The notes beneath the pieces are model-generated. The model was not told the DNA's origin. It saw only the letters and a list, made by a program, of their open reading frames with translations, and did not search any database. Made by a program: the position numbers and the translations under genes. Shown here piece after piece: positions 41,144-49,637 of a DNA stretch of 64,000 nucleotides (within the stretch, counting starts at the first letter, position 1; every line of letters begins with the position of its first letter). The DNA comes from JBELHR01 sp049606855 (GTDB lineage Bacteria > Bacteroidota > Bacteroidia > Flavobacteriales > Flavobacteriaceae), in the NCBI GenBank assembly GCA_049606855.1, contig JBMYVY010000001.1, positions 248,001 through 312,000 of the forward strand, read 5' to 3'.

Positions 41144-42319
41144 TTAAGTTAAGGGTTTACTTTCTATTAGTCGATTTAAATAAGTCAATATTACAGCACG
41201 ATCTGTTGCAAAATTTAATCGAAACCAAGACTCATATTGTTCCCCAAATTGTTTACCTGGGGCCAGTCCCATTTTAGCTTGATTAAAGATCCAATTCTCT
41301 AATTCCTCTTCAGTTAAATTCATTCCACTGAAATCCATCCACATCTGATAGGTTCCTTCTAAAGGTGATATTTTGACCAAAGGAAGATGGTTTGATAGTA
41401 ATTCTTTTACACTATTGATCGTTTCTTGTAGATATTCAATTAATTCATTTACCCATAAGTCACCCGCATTATATGCCGCCAAGGTCATGTAATAAGTTAT
41501 GGCATTACCATGGTGAATAAAAAGGGCTTCAGCTTCTGATCGAATCTTTCTCAAATAGGAAGCATGCTCAGTATAAATATGGCCAGTTGCGACACTTTGC
41601 ATTCCAAAAGTTTTTGCAGGCGAGCCAAGTAAAACTATACTTCCTTCCCTATCGACATCTGCATAGCTGATAAATTTGTGGTTATCATAAAGAATATCAG
41701 CATGTACTTCATCAGAAATTACCAAAACACCATGTTTTTGTGACAAGGATTTAATTTGCTCTAATTCATCACGAGTCCAAACCCTTCCAACGGGGTTATG
41801 CGGATTACACAGTAAAAATATTTTGTTTTCAGGTTTAGCCATTTGTTCATCGAGCTGTTCAAAATCAAAACTAAACCTCCTATTCTCATCAAACTTCAAG
41901 GGATTATCTACGACTTTTCGTCTATTCGCTCTGATGGTATGCGAAAACATGTGATAAACTGGACTATTAATGATTACACCGTCCCTTTTATCTGAAAAAA
42001 GCCTTAACAGCAAGGCAATTCCAGTTAAAACCCCATTAACTTGAACATAGTTATTTGGATTCAAATAAAGATCATGTCTTCTTTGAAACCAAGATGAAAT
42101 CGCTCCATAAAGTTTATTATTATTGTATTCATAAGCAAAAACACCTCGATCAGCCATATCATGTATAGCTGATCGTATAGGTTTAGCAACTTTAAAATCC
42201 ATATCTGCAATCCAAAACGGGTACACCTCCTCACTGTTATATAAATGACCGTATCCATTCGGACTAACTTTGACAAAATCTATTTCAGATCGATGTTCAA
42301 TTGGATTGAAAAATTCCAT
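41144..42319 (-). CDS. PatB/MalY-family C-S lyase (PLP-dependent)
   Basis: A 391-residue fold-type I PLP enzyme. The cofactor lysine lies in LLGSPAKTFGMQSVATGH, with IISDEVHADI-like cofactor binding (VISDEVHADILYD) and CNPHNPVGRVW before it. The RLNFATDR near the end holds the carboxylate Arg. PatB/MalY enzymes cleave C-S bonds of cystathionine or cysteine S-conjugates to give a thiol, pyruvate and ammonia. The position 11 bases after a permease of the SigZ unit is notable because both concern sulphur or thiol chemistry, but this is only a hint. Confidence 0.92.
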   Translation of the reverse strand: MEFFNPIEHRSEIDFVKVSPNGYGHLYNSEEVYPFWIADMDFKVAKPIRSAIHDMADRGVFAYEYNNNKLYGAISSWFQRRHDLYLNPNNYVQVNGVLTGIALLLRLFSDKRDGVIINSPVYHMFSHTIRANRRKVVDNPLKFDENRRFSFDFEQLDEQMAKPENKIFLLCNPHNPVGRVWTRDELEQIKSLSQKHGVLVISDEVHADILYDNHKFISYADVDREGSIVLLGSPAKTFGMQSVATGHIYTEHASYLRKIRSEAEALFIHHGNAITYYMTLAAYNAGDLWVNELIEYLQETINSVKELLSNHLPLVKISPLEGTYQMWMDFSGMNLTEEELENWIFNQAKMGLAPGKQFGEQYESWFRLNFATDRAVILTYLNRLIESKPLT

Positions 42320-42330
42320 GTAATATTTAT

Positions 42331-43305
42331 TTAGAATAAAAGATTAAAGATATAACCTGAAAGAATCATACCCAAGCCCAGTACCACAAAAAATGAAACA
42401 ATTAATTTAGTCTTCATCACTTTTTTCAGAAGCAAAGCCTCAGGCAAGGAAAGGCCAATTGCGCCCATCATAAATGATATAGCTGTTCCTACTGGCACCC
42501 CTTTTTCAATAAGTGTAGTTACTATTGGCAATACTCCGACTGCATCAACATATAATGGGATTGCTGAGATAACCGCAATCGGTACAGCAAACCAATTCTC
42601 TTTTGATAAATGTTCTTGAAAAAAACTTGCCGGTACAAAACCGTGTATAAATGATCCAATTCCCAAACCAATAGCTATATAAGGTAACAGGCGTTTCAAG
42701 GTTGCCCATGCTTCAACTTGAACATCACTTAACCGTTGTTTTATAGAGATTTTAACCTCTTCAGGGTTGTTTTCAGTGTGTTGAAGATTTTTGATCCAGT
42801 CTGCCACATATTTTTCCATTCCTAACTTCTCTAAAACAATTCCTCCAGCTACTCCGAGAACAATACCTGTAACTATATATATCAAGGTAATCTTCCATCC
42901 AAATGTTACCCAAAATAGCGCTATGGCAATTTCATTTACCAAAGGAGACGTAATTAAAAAAGACAAGGTGATTCCAAGAGGTATTCTGGCCTGAAGCATT
43001 CCAACAAATAGAGGTATTGAAGAACAAGAACAAAATGGAGTTATGGCTCCTAAACTACTTGCGAGCAAATTCCCTAAACCTGAGGACTTATGCTTTTCTA
43101 GAAAACTTCTTATCTTTTCCATTGGAAGGTAACTCGTTACCAATCCCATTACATAAGTCACAAGAATAACAAGGATACTTATTTCAAAAAATCCAACTAT
43201 AAAATAGTGAAATGCAGATCCAAAAGTCGAATCGACTGCTAGATTGAACGTATCGAAAACCACCCAATCAGCAAAACGAGATAATAAATTTATTAAAGCC
43301 TCCAT
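42331..43305 (-). CDS. Permease of the DUF318/YraQ family
   Basis: A 324-residue protein with about eight membrane helices in two groups separated by a cytoplasmic loop at ~165-205 (EKLGMEKYVADWIKNLQHTE). The first group carries GAITPFCSCSSIPLFVGML, with a conserved CxC, and the second CSC-free half carries AIPLYVDAVGVLPI. Family members include arsenite- and copper/zinc-associated permeases. It lies two bases after the thioredoxin-like gene and after the SigZ-like gene, so it is likely the transporter controlled by that sigma factor. Substrate not decided. Confidence 0.88.
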   Translation of the reverse strand: MEALINLLSRFADWVVFDTFNLAVDSTFGSAFHYFIVGFFEISILVILVTYVMGLVTSYLPMEKIRSFLEKHKSSGLGNLLASSLGAITPFCSCSSIPLFVGMLQARIPLGITLSFLITSPLVNEIAIALFWVTFGWKITLIYIVTGIVLGVAGGIVLEKLGMEKYVADWIKNLQHTENNPEEVKISIKQRLSDVQVEAWATLKRLLPYIAIGLGIGSFIHGFVPASFFQEHLSKENWFAVPIAVISAIPLYVDAVGVLPIVTTLIEKGVPVGTAISFMMGAIGLSLPEALLLKKVMKTKLIVSFFVVLGLGMILSGYIFNLLF

Positions 43306-43307
43306 AA

Positions 43308-43544
43308 CTATATTATTTCAGCTAATTTACGCTCGTGATTCACCTTTTTGAAGTCATACACTTTTCCATTAATAACTAAAGAAGGGAAAGTCATTGTTCC
43401 ATATTGCATGGTATCGCTTAAGTCAGATAATTCTGTTATCTCAACTTGCTTATCGTGTTTTTTTGCAACAGCTTCAATAAATGATTTTATCGGAGAGTTA
43501 GTTGCACAACAACTTGAATGTAAAATTTTAATTTCAGTACTCAT
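43308..43544 (-). CDS. Small thioredoxin-like protein with vicinal cysteines
   Basis: A 78-residue thioredoxin-fold protein: EIKILHSSCCATNSPI with the cysteine pair at residues 12 and 13 (CC, not CxxC), a central FPSLVING with the cis-Pro, and a short C-terminal helix. Such proteins are annotated redox-active disulfide protein 2 and often accompany YraQ-type permeases in metalloid loci. Vicinal Cys could bind thiophilic metal or form a strained disulfide. The ATG at 43544 is preferred over 43586, which would add 14 residues lying in the intergenic region. Confidence 0.86.
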   Translation of the reverse strand: MSTEIKILHSSCCATNSPIKSFIEAVAKKHDKQVEITELSDLSDTMQYGTMTFPSLVINGKVYDFKKVNHERKLAEII

Positions 43545-43606
43545 AATTTCTACTTTTAAATGATTAATTACACTTAGAAGTAACACGAGTCTTTAAAAAG
43601 TCACAA
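43545..43606 (-). promoter_or_regulatory. Candidate sigma-dependent promoter region between the SigZ-like and thioredoxin-like genes
   Basis: The 62-base gap, large for this compact unit, contains on the minus strand GTGACTT and, 12 bases later, GTTACTT, a direct repeat with one mismatch. No TAnnTTTG box is present. It could be an alternative-sigma promoter for the two downstream genes. Confidence 0.35.
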
Positions 43607-44179
43607 TTATTTTGATTTTTTTTTCAATTCATACAAATCCGTGCAGGATGCTTTAATTTGACAGCTCAAAACAAGTCCTTGATTATCCGTATTTACATCA
43701 CAGCAACTGAAAATTAAGTCCCGTAATTTCTCTCGGCCTCTTTTTACCCTCATCTTCACAGTAGAGAGGTTTATTTTTTGAATTTCAGATGCTTCTTTAA
43801 GTGATTTCCCTTGAACTTCCACAAGTTCCAAAGTCTCTTTATAAGGAGGGTCCAAAAGAGTAATCATTGGGAAGATATAATCCGCTAATAAAAGATCAAA
43901 TTCCAATTCATCTTCATCAGCTTTTTCAAATTCTGTATCAGGAGCTGTCTTCTTTTTGTCCCTGTAGTAGTTCATCAATAGGTTCTTACTCACTCCATAA
44001 AGCCATGCACGCATATTTTTAATCTCAACACCTTTGCTGTAAGCGTTTAAAAGGCTCAACATTACTTCTTGGACCAAATCTTCACTATCCTCACTATTTC
44101 CAGTCCTAGAAGTCAAATAAGCTTTTAATTCTTCATAAAAGCCACCAGCACTTTCTTCTAAATTGCAACACTCCTCCAT
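43607..44179 (-). CDS. SigZ-like ECF sigma factor with a cysteine-rich C-terminal tail
   Basis: A 190-residue ECF sigma factor. Region 2 (DSEDLVQEVMLSLLNAY, then MRAWLYGVSKNLLMNYYRD) and region 4 (KSLKEASEIQKINLSTVKMRVKRGREKL, in pieces) are complete. After region 4 comes a tail of ~35 residues with cysteines at 159, 160, 173 and 179, and two further cysteines at residues 4 and 5. This tail follows the SigZ subfamily. No anti-sigma gene is near, which together with the Cys tail suggests that the sigma factor itself senses a metal, metalloid or oxidant, as in CorE-type sigma factors (analogy). It starts 17 bases after the fabG terminator hairpin. Confidence 0.88.
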   Translation of the reverse strand: MEECCNLEESAGGFYEELKAYLTSRTGNSEDSEDLVQEVMLSLLNAYSKGVEIKNMRAWLYGVSKNLLMNYYRDKKKTAPDTEFEKADEDELEFDLLLADYIFPMITLLDPPYKETLELVEVQGKSLKEASEIQKINLSTVKMRVKRGREKLRDLIFSCCDVNTDNQGLVLSCQIKASCTDLYELKKKSK

Positions 44180-44196
44180 AAAGGAAAGTTACAAAA

Positions 44197-44226
44197 AAAA
44201 AGCTCCTTCAATTGAAGGAGCTTTTT
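44197..44226 (-). terminator. Intrinsic terminator of fabG (perfect palindrome)
   Basis: A 30-base exact inverted repeat, with AGCTCCTTCA and its complement around a central AATT, flanked by A and T runs; on the minus strand nine T follow. It separates fabG from the SigZ-like gene. Confidence 0.9.
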
Positions 44227-44232
44227 AATGGC

Positions 44233-44982
44233 TTAAGCGGTAATCATACCGCCATCAACGTTTAGCGTTTGACCTGTAATATAAGTACTCATATCTGAGC
44301 CTAAAAACACGCATGCATTCGCTATATCTTCAGGGCTACCTCCTCTTTTAAGAGGAATGGCTTTTCTCCATCCATCAACCACACTTTCATCGAGTTTGGC
44401 CGTCATTTCAGTTTCTATAAATCCAGGAGCAATAGCATTACATCTAATATTTCTAGATCCCAACTCCAAAGCCACAGATTTAGTGAACCCTAACATACCT
44501 GCTTTCGAAGCCGCGTAATTTGTCTGTCCAGCATTTCCTTGAACACCAACAACAGAACTCATATTAATAATTGAACCTCCACGTTGTTTCATCATAGGAC
44601 GAATTACCGCTTTAGTCAAATTAAATACAGATTTCAGGTTTACCTCCATCACTTTATCGAAATCTTCCTCTGTAATTCTCATTAAGAGGTTATCCTTCGT
44701 GATTCCTGCATTATTTATTAATATATCGATAGAACCAAACTCCTTTAAAACTTCGGCGGCTAAATCTTGTGCAGCATTAAAGTCAGCAGCATTTGATTGA
44801 TATCCCTTGGCTTTAACTCCTAATGCATTCAATTCCTTTTCCAAAGCCTCCGCAGCCTCAACAGATGAACTAAATGTAAAAGCCACATTGGCACCTTGTT
44901 TTGCATAAGTCTCTGCAATTCCTTTACCAATACCTCTAGTCGCACCGGTAATCAAAGCAGTTTTACTTTCTAATAATTTCAT
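44233..44982 (-). CDS. fabG: 3-oxoacyl-ACP reductase FabG
   Basis: A 249-residue short-chain dehydrogenase/reductase that reduces beta-ketoacyl-ACP with NADPH in fatty-acid elongation. The cofactor loop is TGATRGIGKG, followed by INNAG, catalytic Ser in IINMSSVVG, YAASK (Tyr and Lys of the active site) and the C-terminal TGQTLNVDGGM. Typical FabG length. It is a single-gene unit with an exact TATATTTG box upstream. Confidence 0.93.
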   Translation of the reverse strand: MKLLESKTALITGATRGIGKGIAETYAKQGANVAFTFSSSVEAAEALEKELNALGVKAKGYQSNAADFNAAQDLAAEVLKEFGSIDILINNAGITKDNLLMRITEEDFDKVMEVNLKSVFNLTKAVIRPMMKQRGGSIINMSSVVGVQGNAGQTNYAASKAGMLGFTKSVALELGSRNIRCNAIAPGFIETEMTAKLDESVVDGWRKAIPLKRGGSPEDIANACVFLGSDMSTYITGQTLNVDGGMITA

Positions 44983-45004
44983 AAACTTAAATTTAAAATC
45001 GTGC

Positions 45005-45012
45005 CAAATATA
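45005..45012 (-). promoter_or_regulatory. TAnnTTTG promoter of fabG
   Basis: The minus strand reads TATATTTG followed by GGCAC, 22 bases before the fabG start. Confidence 0.62.
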
Positions 45013-45036
45013 CTAATTTAATAAAAAGCGCAAAGC

Positions 45037-48000
45037 TTATTGTTTAACCTTGCTTTCTTTAAAATTGAATAAATAATCTACGTCTAACTCCTCAACTTTA
45101 CCTAAACGCTTTAAAGATTCCACATCCATGTCATTTTTATTTCCAATAACAACGGTACTATATTCACTTCCTGCAACATTATCCTGGAAAAATGCTGAAA
45201 GATCATCCATGGTCATCTTTTGGATAGTTTGATACATCTCTTCGCGATTATCGTAATCTATGCCTCTTCTTTTTAAACTTTCATAAGACCAAAAGATTTG
45301 AGATTTTGTGATTCTTTCTGCTGCTATTTTTTTTAAAACAGAACTCTTTGCTGCTTCAAATTGCTGTTCATTTAACGGCATATCATTCATCAATTGCATC
45401 ATGGCATCAACTGCTTCATTAAGTTTGTTAGCTTGAGTACCAACATAGGCATACATTAAGTCATTTCTATCAGACTTAGATGCGGTTGAGTAAACGGCGT
45501 AAGCTGAATAGGCTAAAGCTTTTTCCTCTCTGATTTCTTGGAATACTATAGAAGATAAACCTGAACCGAAATAAGTATTGAAAACTCTTGCTGCTGCCAT
45601 TTTTTCTGGATCAAATTCATCTTCCTTTGCAATCAGCATCAATTCGGCTTGAACCATGTCGTAATCAGTAAAATACACTTGATCCCCCATGTCTCTTACC
45701 GCATAGTCCTTTGCTTCTGGGTAATCTTTTAAGGGTGAGTTAACTTTGTGCAATTTATCTATTGCGGCAACGGCTTGATCAACATCCTTACCATAATAAA
45801 AAATACGCTGTTTATAGTCTTTCAAATTCCTTACAACCTCGACCAAATCCTCAGGATCAATATCCTTTAATTCATTTGATTGGTAAATATTTCTCAATTC
45901 AGAATCCTCTCCATACATAGCATAGGAAACTAATCCTCTTTGAAGAATCATCCCTTTTTGAGACTTCATGTCTGAACGACCTTTCAAGATCTTATCGATA
46001 TACTTATCAAAAGACTCTTGATCCGCAACTGCTGTAGACCACAATTCTTCTAAAAGCTCCAAACCAGGTTCTAAGTTTTCTTTCAAACCCGAAATATAGA
46101 CATAGGTACGCTCACTTCCTGTTGAAACACCATAGTCTATTCCTAACTTATAAAATTCTTTTCTCAATTCTTCAGCACTGTACTTACTCGTCCCAACATA
46201 AGCTAAGTAACCCACTGCTATATCCAATATCTTTTTATTGTTCTTCCCCATATCAAAAATGATATTCAAGTTGAAAATATCATTATTAGGATTTTCTACA
46301 TAAGTCATTGGAATACCATTGGCGAGTTCTACATTTTGCAATGCTTCTGCGTAATCTACATATTGAGGTTCCAAATTCGGAGCTTGCAATTCATTGAATT
46401 CTTTCATGAAAAATGATTGCTCTCCTCGGTTTAAATTAACCGGTGTAATTCCAGGATTAGCTACTTTTACAATAGCATCATCTTCTCCTTTTCTCTTGTA
46501 TACAACTACGTAGTTATCCTTGTAAAAAGCATTAGCAAAATCCATTAAATCTTGTTTTGAAATCTTTTTCAAATCATCTAAAAATGCTAATTCTTCAGCC
46601 CAATTTTGCTCGTAGATAAAAGAATCCACATAAGCATCGGCAAGCGCCGTATTCGATTCAAAACGTCTCATTTTTGACAGTTTTAAATCATTTACAACTG
46701 CTTCTATCATCCAATCTTCGAATTCTCCCTTTTTAATTAAGTCTATTTGATCCAACATCAAATCTCTAACTTCTTCCAATGATTGATCTTGCTTAGGCGA
46801 CCCATAAAGCCTGTGAAATCCATATTCCTTTAAAAAGGTAGGAGAAGAACTCGCGTTTTGTACCAATCCTTTTTGATTCAGGTTTAAATCCATTAAACCA
46901 GCATTTGAATTAGCCAAAATCATATCGATTAGAGTGACATACTTAGCCTCTTCAGACCCCATTCTATCGGTTCTATAAGCAACTGATACACTTTCCGAGG
47001 TTGGGCCAAAAACTTCTTTAACCTTTACCTCTGTTATTGGGTCTTCTACTGGTAATTCCGGATGCTCTACTGATTTAGTTTCATATTGACCAAAAGTATT
47101 GTTGATTTTACTAATTGTTTCTTCAAACTCAAAGTCTCCTACCAATACCACAGCCATATTGGATGGAACATAATATTTATCAAAATAATTGTGTATTGCC
47201 ACCATCGAAGGATTTTTTAAATCCTTAGCAGTTCCGATGGTTGTTTGTTGTCCATAAGGGTGCGTTGGAAAAAGTTCATCGAGCATCGCAGCGTATGACT
47301 TTCTAAAATCATTATCCTGACCACGGTTAAATTCTTCAAATACTGCTTCTAATTCTGTATGAAATAGACGCAATACAACTTCCTTAAATCTAGCACTTTC
47401 AACATGCAGCCATTTATCCAATTCATTCGCTGGAATTTTATTGGTGTACACTGTTTGTTCGAACCATGTATAAGCATTGGTTCCTTGCGCCCCTAAGGAA
47501 GCAATCATCTTGTCATACTCATTGGCAATGGCATAATTCGAAGCTTCATAGGATACGCGATCAATTTCTTTGTATAGTTCCAATTTTTGTGCAGGATCCT
47601 CCGTAGCTCGGTGTCTTTCATACAAATCGGAAATCTCTTCAAGATAAGGCTGTTCCTTTTCCCAATCCAAAGTTCCAAACTGGTGCGTTCCTTTGAAGAC
47701 CATATGTTCTAAATAATGCGCCAGTCCCGTAGAATTGGATGGATCATAATTTGATCCCGCTTTTACGGCAATATAAGTTTGAATCTTAGGTTCATCATGG
47801 TTCTGAGACAAATAAACTTTTAATCCATTTTCTAAGGTGTACAATCGTAAACCTGTTGGATCATTTTCCACAGTTTCATAACTCAATCCGTTACTATCTG
47901 TTTTTTCAGTGGTTGCATAATTTGTTGACTCTCCATTTTGGCAACTAGTAATTACTACTGCTGTTAAAATTAGAGCCCAAATACTTTTAGTTGATTTCAT
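45037..48000 (-). CDS. M16-family zinc peptidase, predicted lipoprotein
   Basis: A 987-residue protein with four M16-type domains in two halves. A lipoprotein signal is visible: basic start, hydrophobic stretch, then VVITSC with the lipidated Cys near residue 20. The first half has the inverse zinc motif HYLEH in LAHYLEHMVFKG and the downstream Glu in LEAVFEEFNRG. The second half has no HxxEH and is the non-catalytic partner half, as in pitrilysin. Long Bacteroidota M16 lipoproteins of this type are believed to degrade peptides in the periplasm. It follows sucD but is separated by a terminator hairpin. Confidence 0.92.
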   Translation of the reverse strand: MKSTKSIWALILTAVVITSCQNGESTNYATTEKTDSNGLSYETVENDPTGLRLYTLENGLKVYLSQNHDEPKIQTYIAVKAGSNYDPSNSTGLAHYLEHMVFKGTHQFGTLDWEKEQPYLEEISDLYERHRATEDPAQKLELYKEIDRVSYEASNYAIANEYDKMIASLGAQGTNAYTWFEQTVYTNKIPANELDKWLHVESARFKEVVLRLFHTELEAVFEEFNRGQDNDFRKSYAAMLDELFPTHPYGQQTTIGTAKDLKNPSMVAIHNYFDKYYVPSNMAVVLVGDFEFEETISKINNTFGQYETKSVEHPELPVEDPITEVKVKEVFGPTSESVSVAYRTDRMGSEEAKYVTLIDMILANSNAGLMDLNLNQKGLVQNASSSPTFLKEYGFHRLYGSPKQDQSLEEVRDLMLDQIDLIKKGEFEDWMIEAVVNDLKLSKMRRFESNTALADAYVDSFIYEQNWAEELAFLDDLKKISKQDLMDFANAFYKDNYVVVYKRKGEDDAIVKVANPGITPVNLNRGEQSFFMKEFNELQAPNLEPQYVDYAEALQNVELANGIPMTYVENPNNDIFNLNIIFDMGKNNKKILDIAVGYLAYVGTSKYSAEELRKEFYKLGIDYGVSTGSERTYVYISGLKENLEPGLELLEELWSTAVADQESFDKYIDKILKGRSDMKSQKGMILQRGLVSYAMYGEDSELRNIYQSNELKDIDPEDLVEVVRNLKDYKQRIFYYGKDVDQAVAAIDKLHKVNSPLKDYPEAKDYAVRDMGDQVYFTDYDMVQAELMLIAKEDEFDPEKMAAARVFNTYFGSGLSSIVFQEIREEKALAYSAYAVYSTASKSDRNDLMYAYVGTQANKLNEAVDAMMQLMNDMPLNEQQFEAAKSSVLKKIAAERITKSQIFWSYESLKRRGIDYDNREEMYQTIQKMTMDDLSAFFQDNVAGSEYSTVVIGNKNDMDVESLKRLGKVEELDVDYLFNFKESKVKQ

Positions 48001-48029
48001 AGTGATTTGGTTAGTTAAAAAAAAGGCAT

Positions 48030-48065
48030 AAAAAAAGCCTGTTCTAATATAATAAAGAACAGGCT
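48030..48065 (-). terminator. Intrinsic terminator of sucD
   Basis: AGCCTGTTCT at 48036-48045 pairs with AGAACAGGCT at 48056-48065; on the minus strand seven T follow. It sits 34 bases past the sucD stop. Confidence 0.88.
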
Positions 48066-48099
48066 AATACGTATTTTATTAAGAATTATTTAACGAAGT

Positions 48100-48972
48100 C
48101 TATCCCAAAACCTTCGCAACTTCTTCTCCAATCTTAGCAGGTGATTCCACTACGTGGATACCATTTTCAGCAAGAATTTTCATTTTCGCTTGAGCAGTGT
48201 CATCTGCACCACCAACAATCGCTCCTGCATGTCCCATGGTACGACCTGCTGGTGCTGTTTGTCCGGCAATAAACCCAACAACAGGTTTGCGGTTTCCATC
48301 GGCTTTTACCCAACGAGCAGCCTCTGCTTCTAGGTTTCCTCCAATTTCACCAATCATGACAATAGCTTCTGTTTCTGGATCATTCATTAATAATTCTACA
48401 GCTTCTTTTGTTGTAGTTCCAATAATTGGATCGCCACCAATTCCAATAGCTGTAGTAATTCCGTAACCTTGCTTAACAACTTGATCAGCTGCTTCATAAG
48501 TCAAAGTTCCTGATTTAGAAACGATACCTACATTACCTTTTTTGAAAATAAATCCTGGCATAATCCCAACTTTAGCTTCTCCTGGAGTTATTACACCTGG
48601 ACAGTTAGGTCCAACTAGAGTCACTTCTTTTCCTTCCAAATATGCTTTCACTTTTACCATGTCAGCTGTAGGAATACCCTCAGTAATACAAATGATTACT
48701 TTAATTCCAGCTTCAGCAGCTTCCATAATAGCATCCGCCGCAAATGCCGGCGGTACAAAAATGATACTTGTATCAGCATCAGCTTTCTCCACTGCGTCAG
48801 CAACAGTATTAAATACAGGTTTACCAAGATGTTCTTGTCCTCCCTTTCCCGGAGTAACCCCTCCTACTACATTTGTACCATAATCAATCATTTGACCAGC
48901 GTGAAATGTACCTTCACTTCCAGTAAATCCTTGAACGATAATCTTTGAATCTTTATTTACTAATACGCTCAT
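48100..48972 (-). CDS. sucD: Succinyl-CoA synthetase (ADP-forming) subunit alpha
   Basis: A 290-residue TCA-cycle subunit carrying the CoA-binding Rossmann domain and the phosphohistidine. VQGFTGSEGTFHAGQMIDYG (in pieces) and the CoA site are at the N-terminus, LVGPNCPGVITPGEAKVGI in the middle, and the active-site His in GRTMGHAGAIVG. The beta subunit sucC is not in the window, as usual for Bacteroidota where the two are often separated. Expressed from its own -7 box. Confidence 0.97.
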   Translation of the reverse strand: MSVLVNKDSKIIVQGFTGSEGTFHAGQMIDYGTNVVGGVTPGKGGQEHLGKPVFNTVADAVEKADADTSIIFVPPAFAADAIMEAAEAGIKVIICITEGIPTADMVKVKAYLEGKEVTLVGPNCPGVITPGEAKVGIMPGFIFKKGNVGIVSKSGTLTYEAADQVVKQGYGITTAIGIGGDPIIGTTTKEAVELLMNDPETEAIVMIGEIGGNLEAEAARWVKADGNRKPVVGFIAGQTAPAGRTMGHAGAIVGGADDTAQAKMKILAENGIHVVESPAKIGEEVAKVLG

Positions 48973-49000
48973 AATTTTAGCAGTTGAATATTTTGTTGCA

Positions 49001-49008
49001 CAAAAATA
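49001..49008 (-). promoter_or_regulatory. TAnnTTTG promoter of sucD
   Basis: The minus strand reads TATTTTTG followed by TGC, 28 bases before the sucD start. Confidence 0.6.
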
Positions 49009-49031
49009 TACTTTTATCCCAATTATTAACT

Positions 49032-49058
49032 AAAAAAAACCGCTAATTAAAGCGGTTT
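49032..49058 (-). terminator. Intrinsic terminator of the lpx-efp operon
   Basis: AAACCGCT at 49037-49044 pairs with AGCGGTTT at 49051-49058; a T run follows on the minus strand. It lies 5 bases past the efp stop. Confidence 0.87.
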
Positions 49059-49062
49059 ATTA

Positions 49063-49629
49063 CTATTCTTTAATTCTTTCTTGATAGGTCCCCTTGGTGG
49101 TTTCTATTTTAATCTTATCCCCTTCGTTTATAAATAAAGGAACATTAACTTTTGCACCGGTTTCTACAGTAGCTGGTTTCGTGGCATTTGTTGCAGTATT
49201 TCCCTTTACACCTGGCTCGGTATGCGTAACTTCAAGAATTACAGATTGAGGCATATCCACTGAAAGAGGTTCCTCATCTTCTGCTCTAACAATTACAGTT
49301 ACCACTTCTCCTTCCTTCAATAAATCTGCGGCATCTAGAGTTGCAACAGGCAAGGAAATCTGATTGTAGTCCACCGTATTCATAAAGTGATACATATCTC
49401 CTTCTGGATACAAATATTGATACTTTCTAGTTTCTACTCTAACCTCATCAATTTTATGACCCGCTGAAAACGTATTGTCAATTACTTTTCCGGTAGTTAA
49501 ACTTTTTAATTTTGTTCTTACAAAAGCAGGACCTTTTCCTGGTTTTACATGTTGAAATTCAACAATTTTGAAGGTATCGTGATTATAATTGATACACAAT
49601 CCGTTTCTAATATCTGAAGTTGTTGCCAT
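49063..49629 (-). CDS. efp: Translation elongation factor P
   Basis: A 188-residue three-domain translation factor that rescues ribosomes stalled on polyproline. The KOW-like N-domain has the loop VKPGKGPAFVRTKLK, with Lys at the tip (GKGPA) where the post-translational modification occurs in other bacteria; the middle OB domain and the C-terminal OB domain (GDKIKIETTKGTYQERI) complete it. No modification-enzyme gene (epmA/epmB) is beside it. It is the last gene of the lpx operon, 8 bases after lpxA. Confidence 0.96.
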   Translation of the reverse strand: MATTSDIRNGLCINYNHDTFKIVEFQHVKPGKGPAFVRTKLKSLTTGKVIDNTFSAGHKIDEVRVETRKYQYLYPEGDMYHFMNTVDYNQISLPVATLDAADLLKEGEVVTVIVRAEDEEPLSVDMPQSVILEVTHTEPGVKGNTATNATKPATVETGAKVNVPLFINEGDKIKIETTKGTYQERIKE

Positions 49630-49637
49630 AATTTAAT

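Noticed and set aside
41144..44179. Arsenic resistance operon
   Set aside because: The permease and thioredoxin-like genes resemble those of metalloid loci, but no arsR, arsC or arsM is present, so a specific arsenic role cannot be claimed.
48197..48883. Open frames of 89 and 113 codons on the plus strand inside sucD
   Set aside because: They are antisense to a certain gene and their Pro/Ser/Ala-rich content mirrors the third-position bias of sucD; no start signal is visible.
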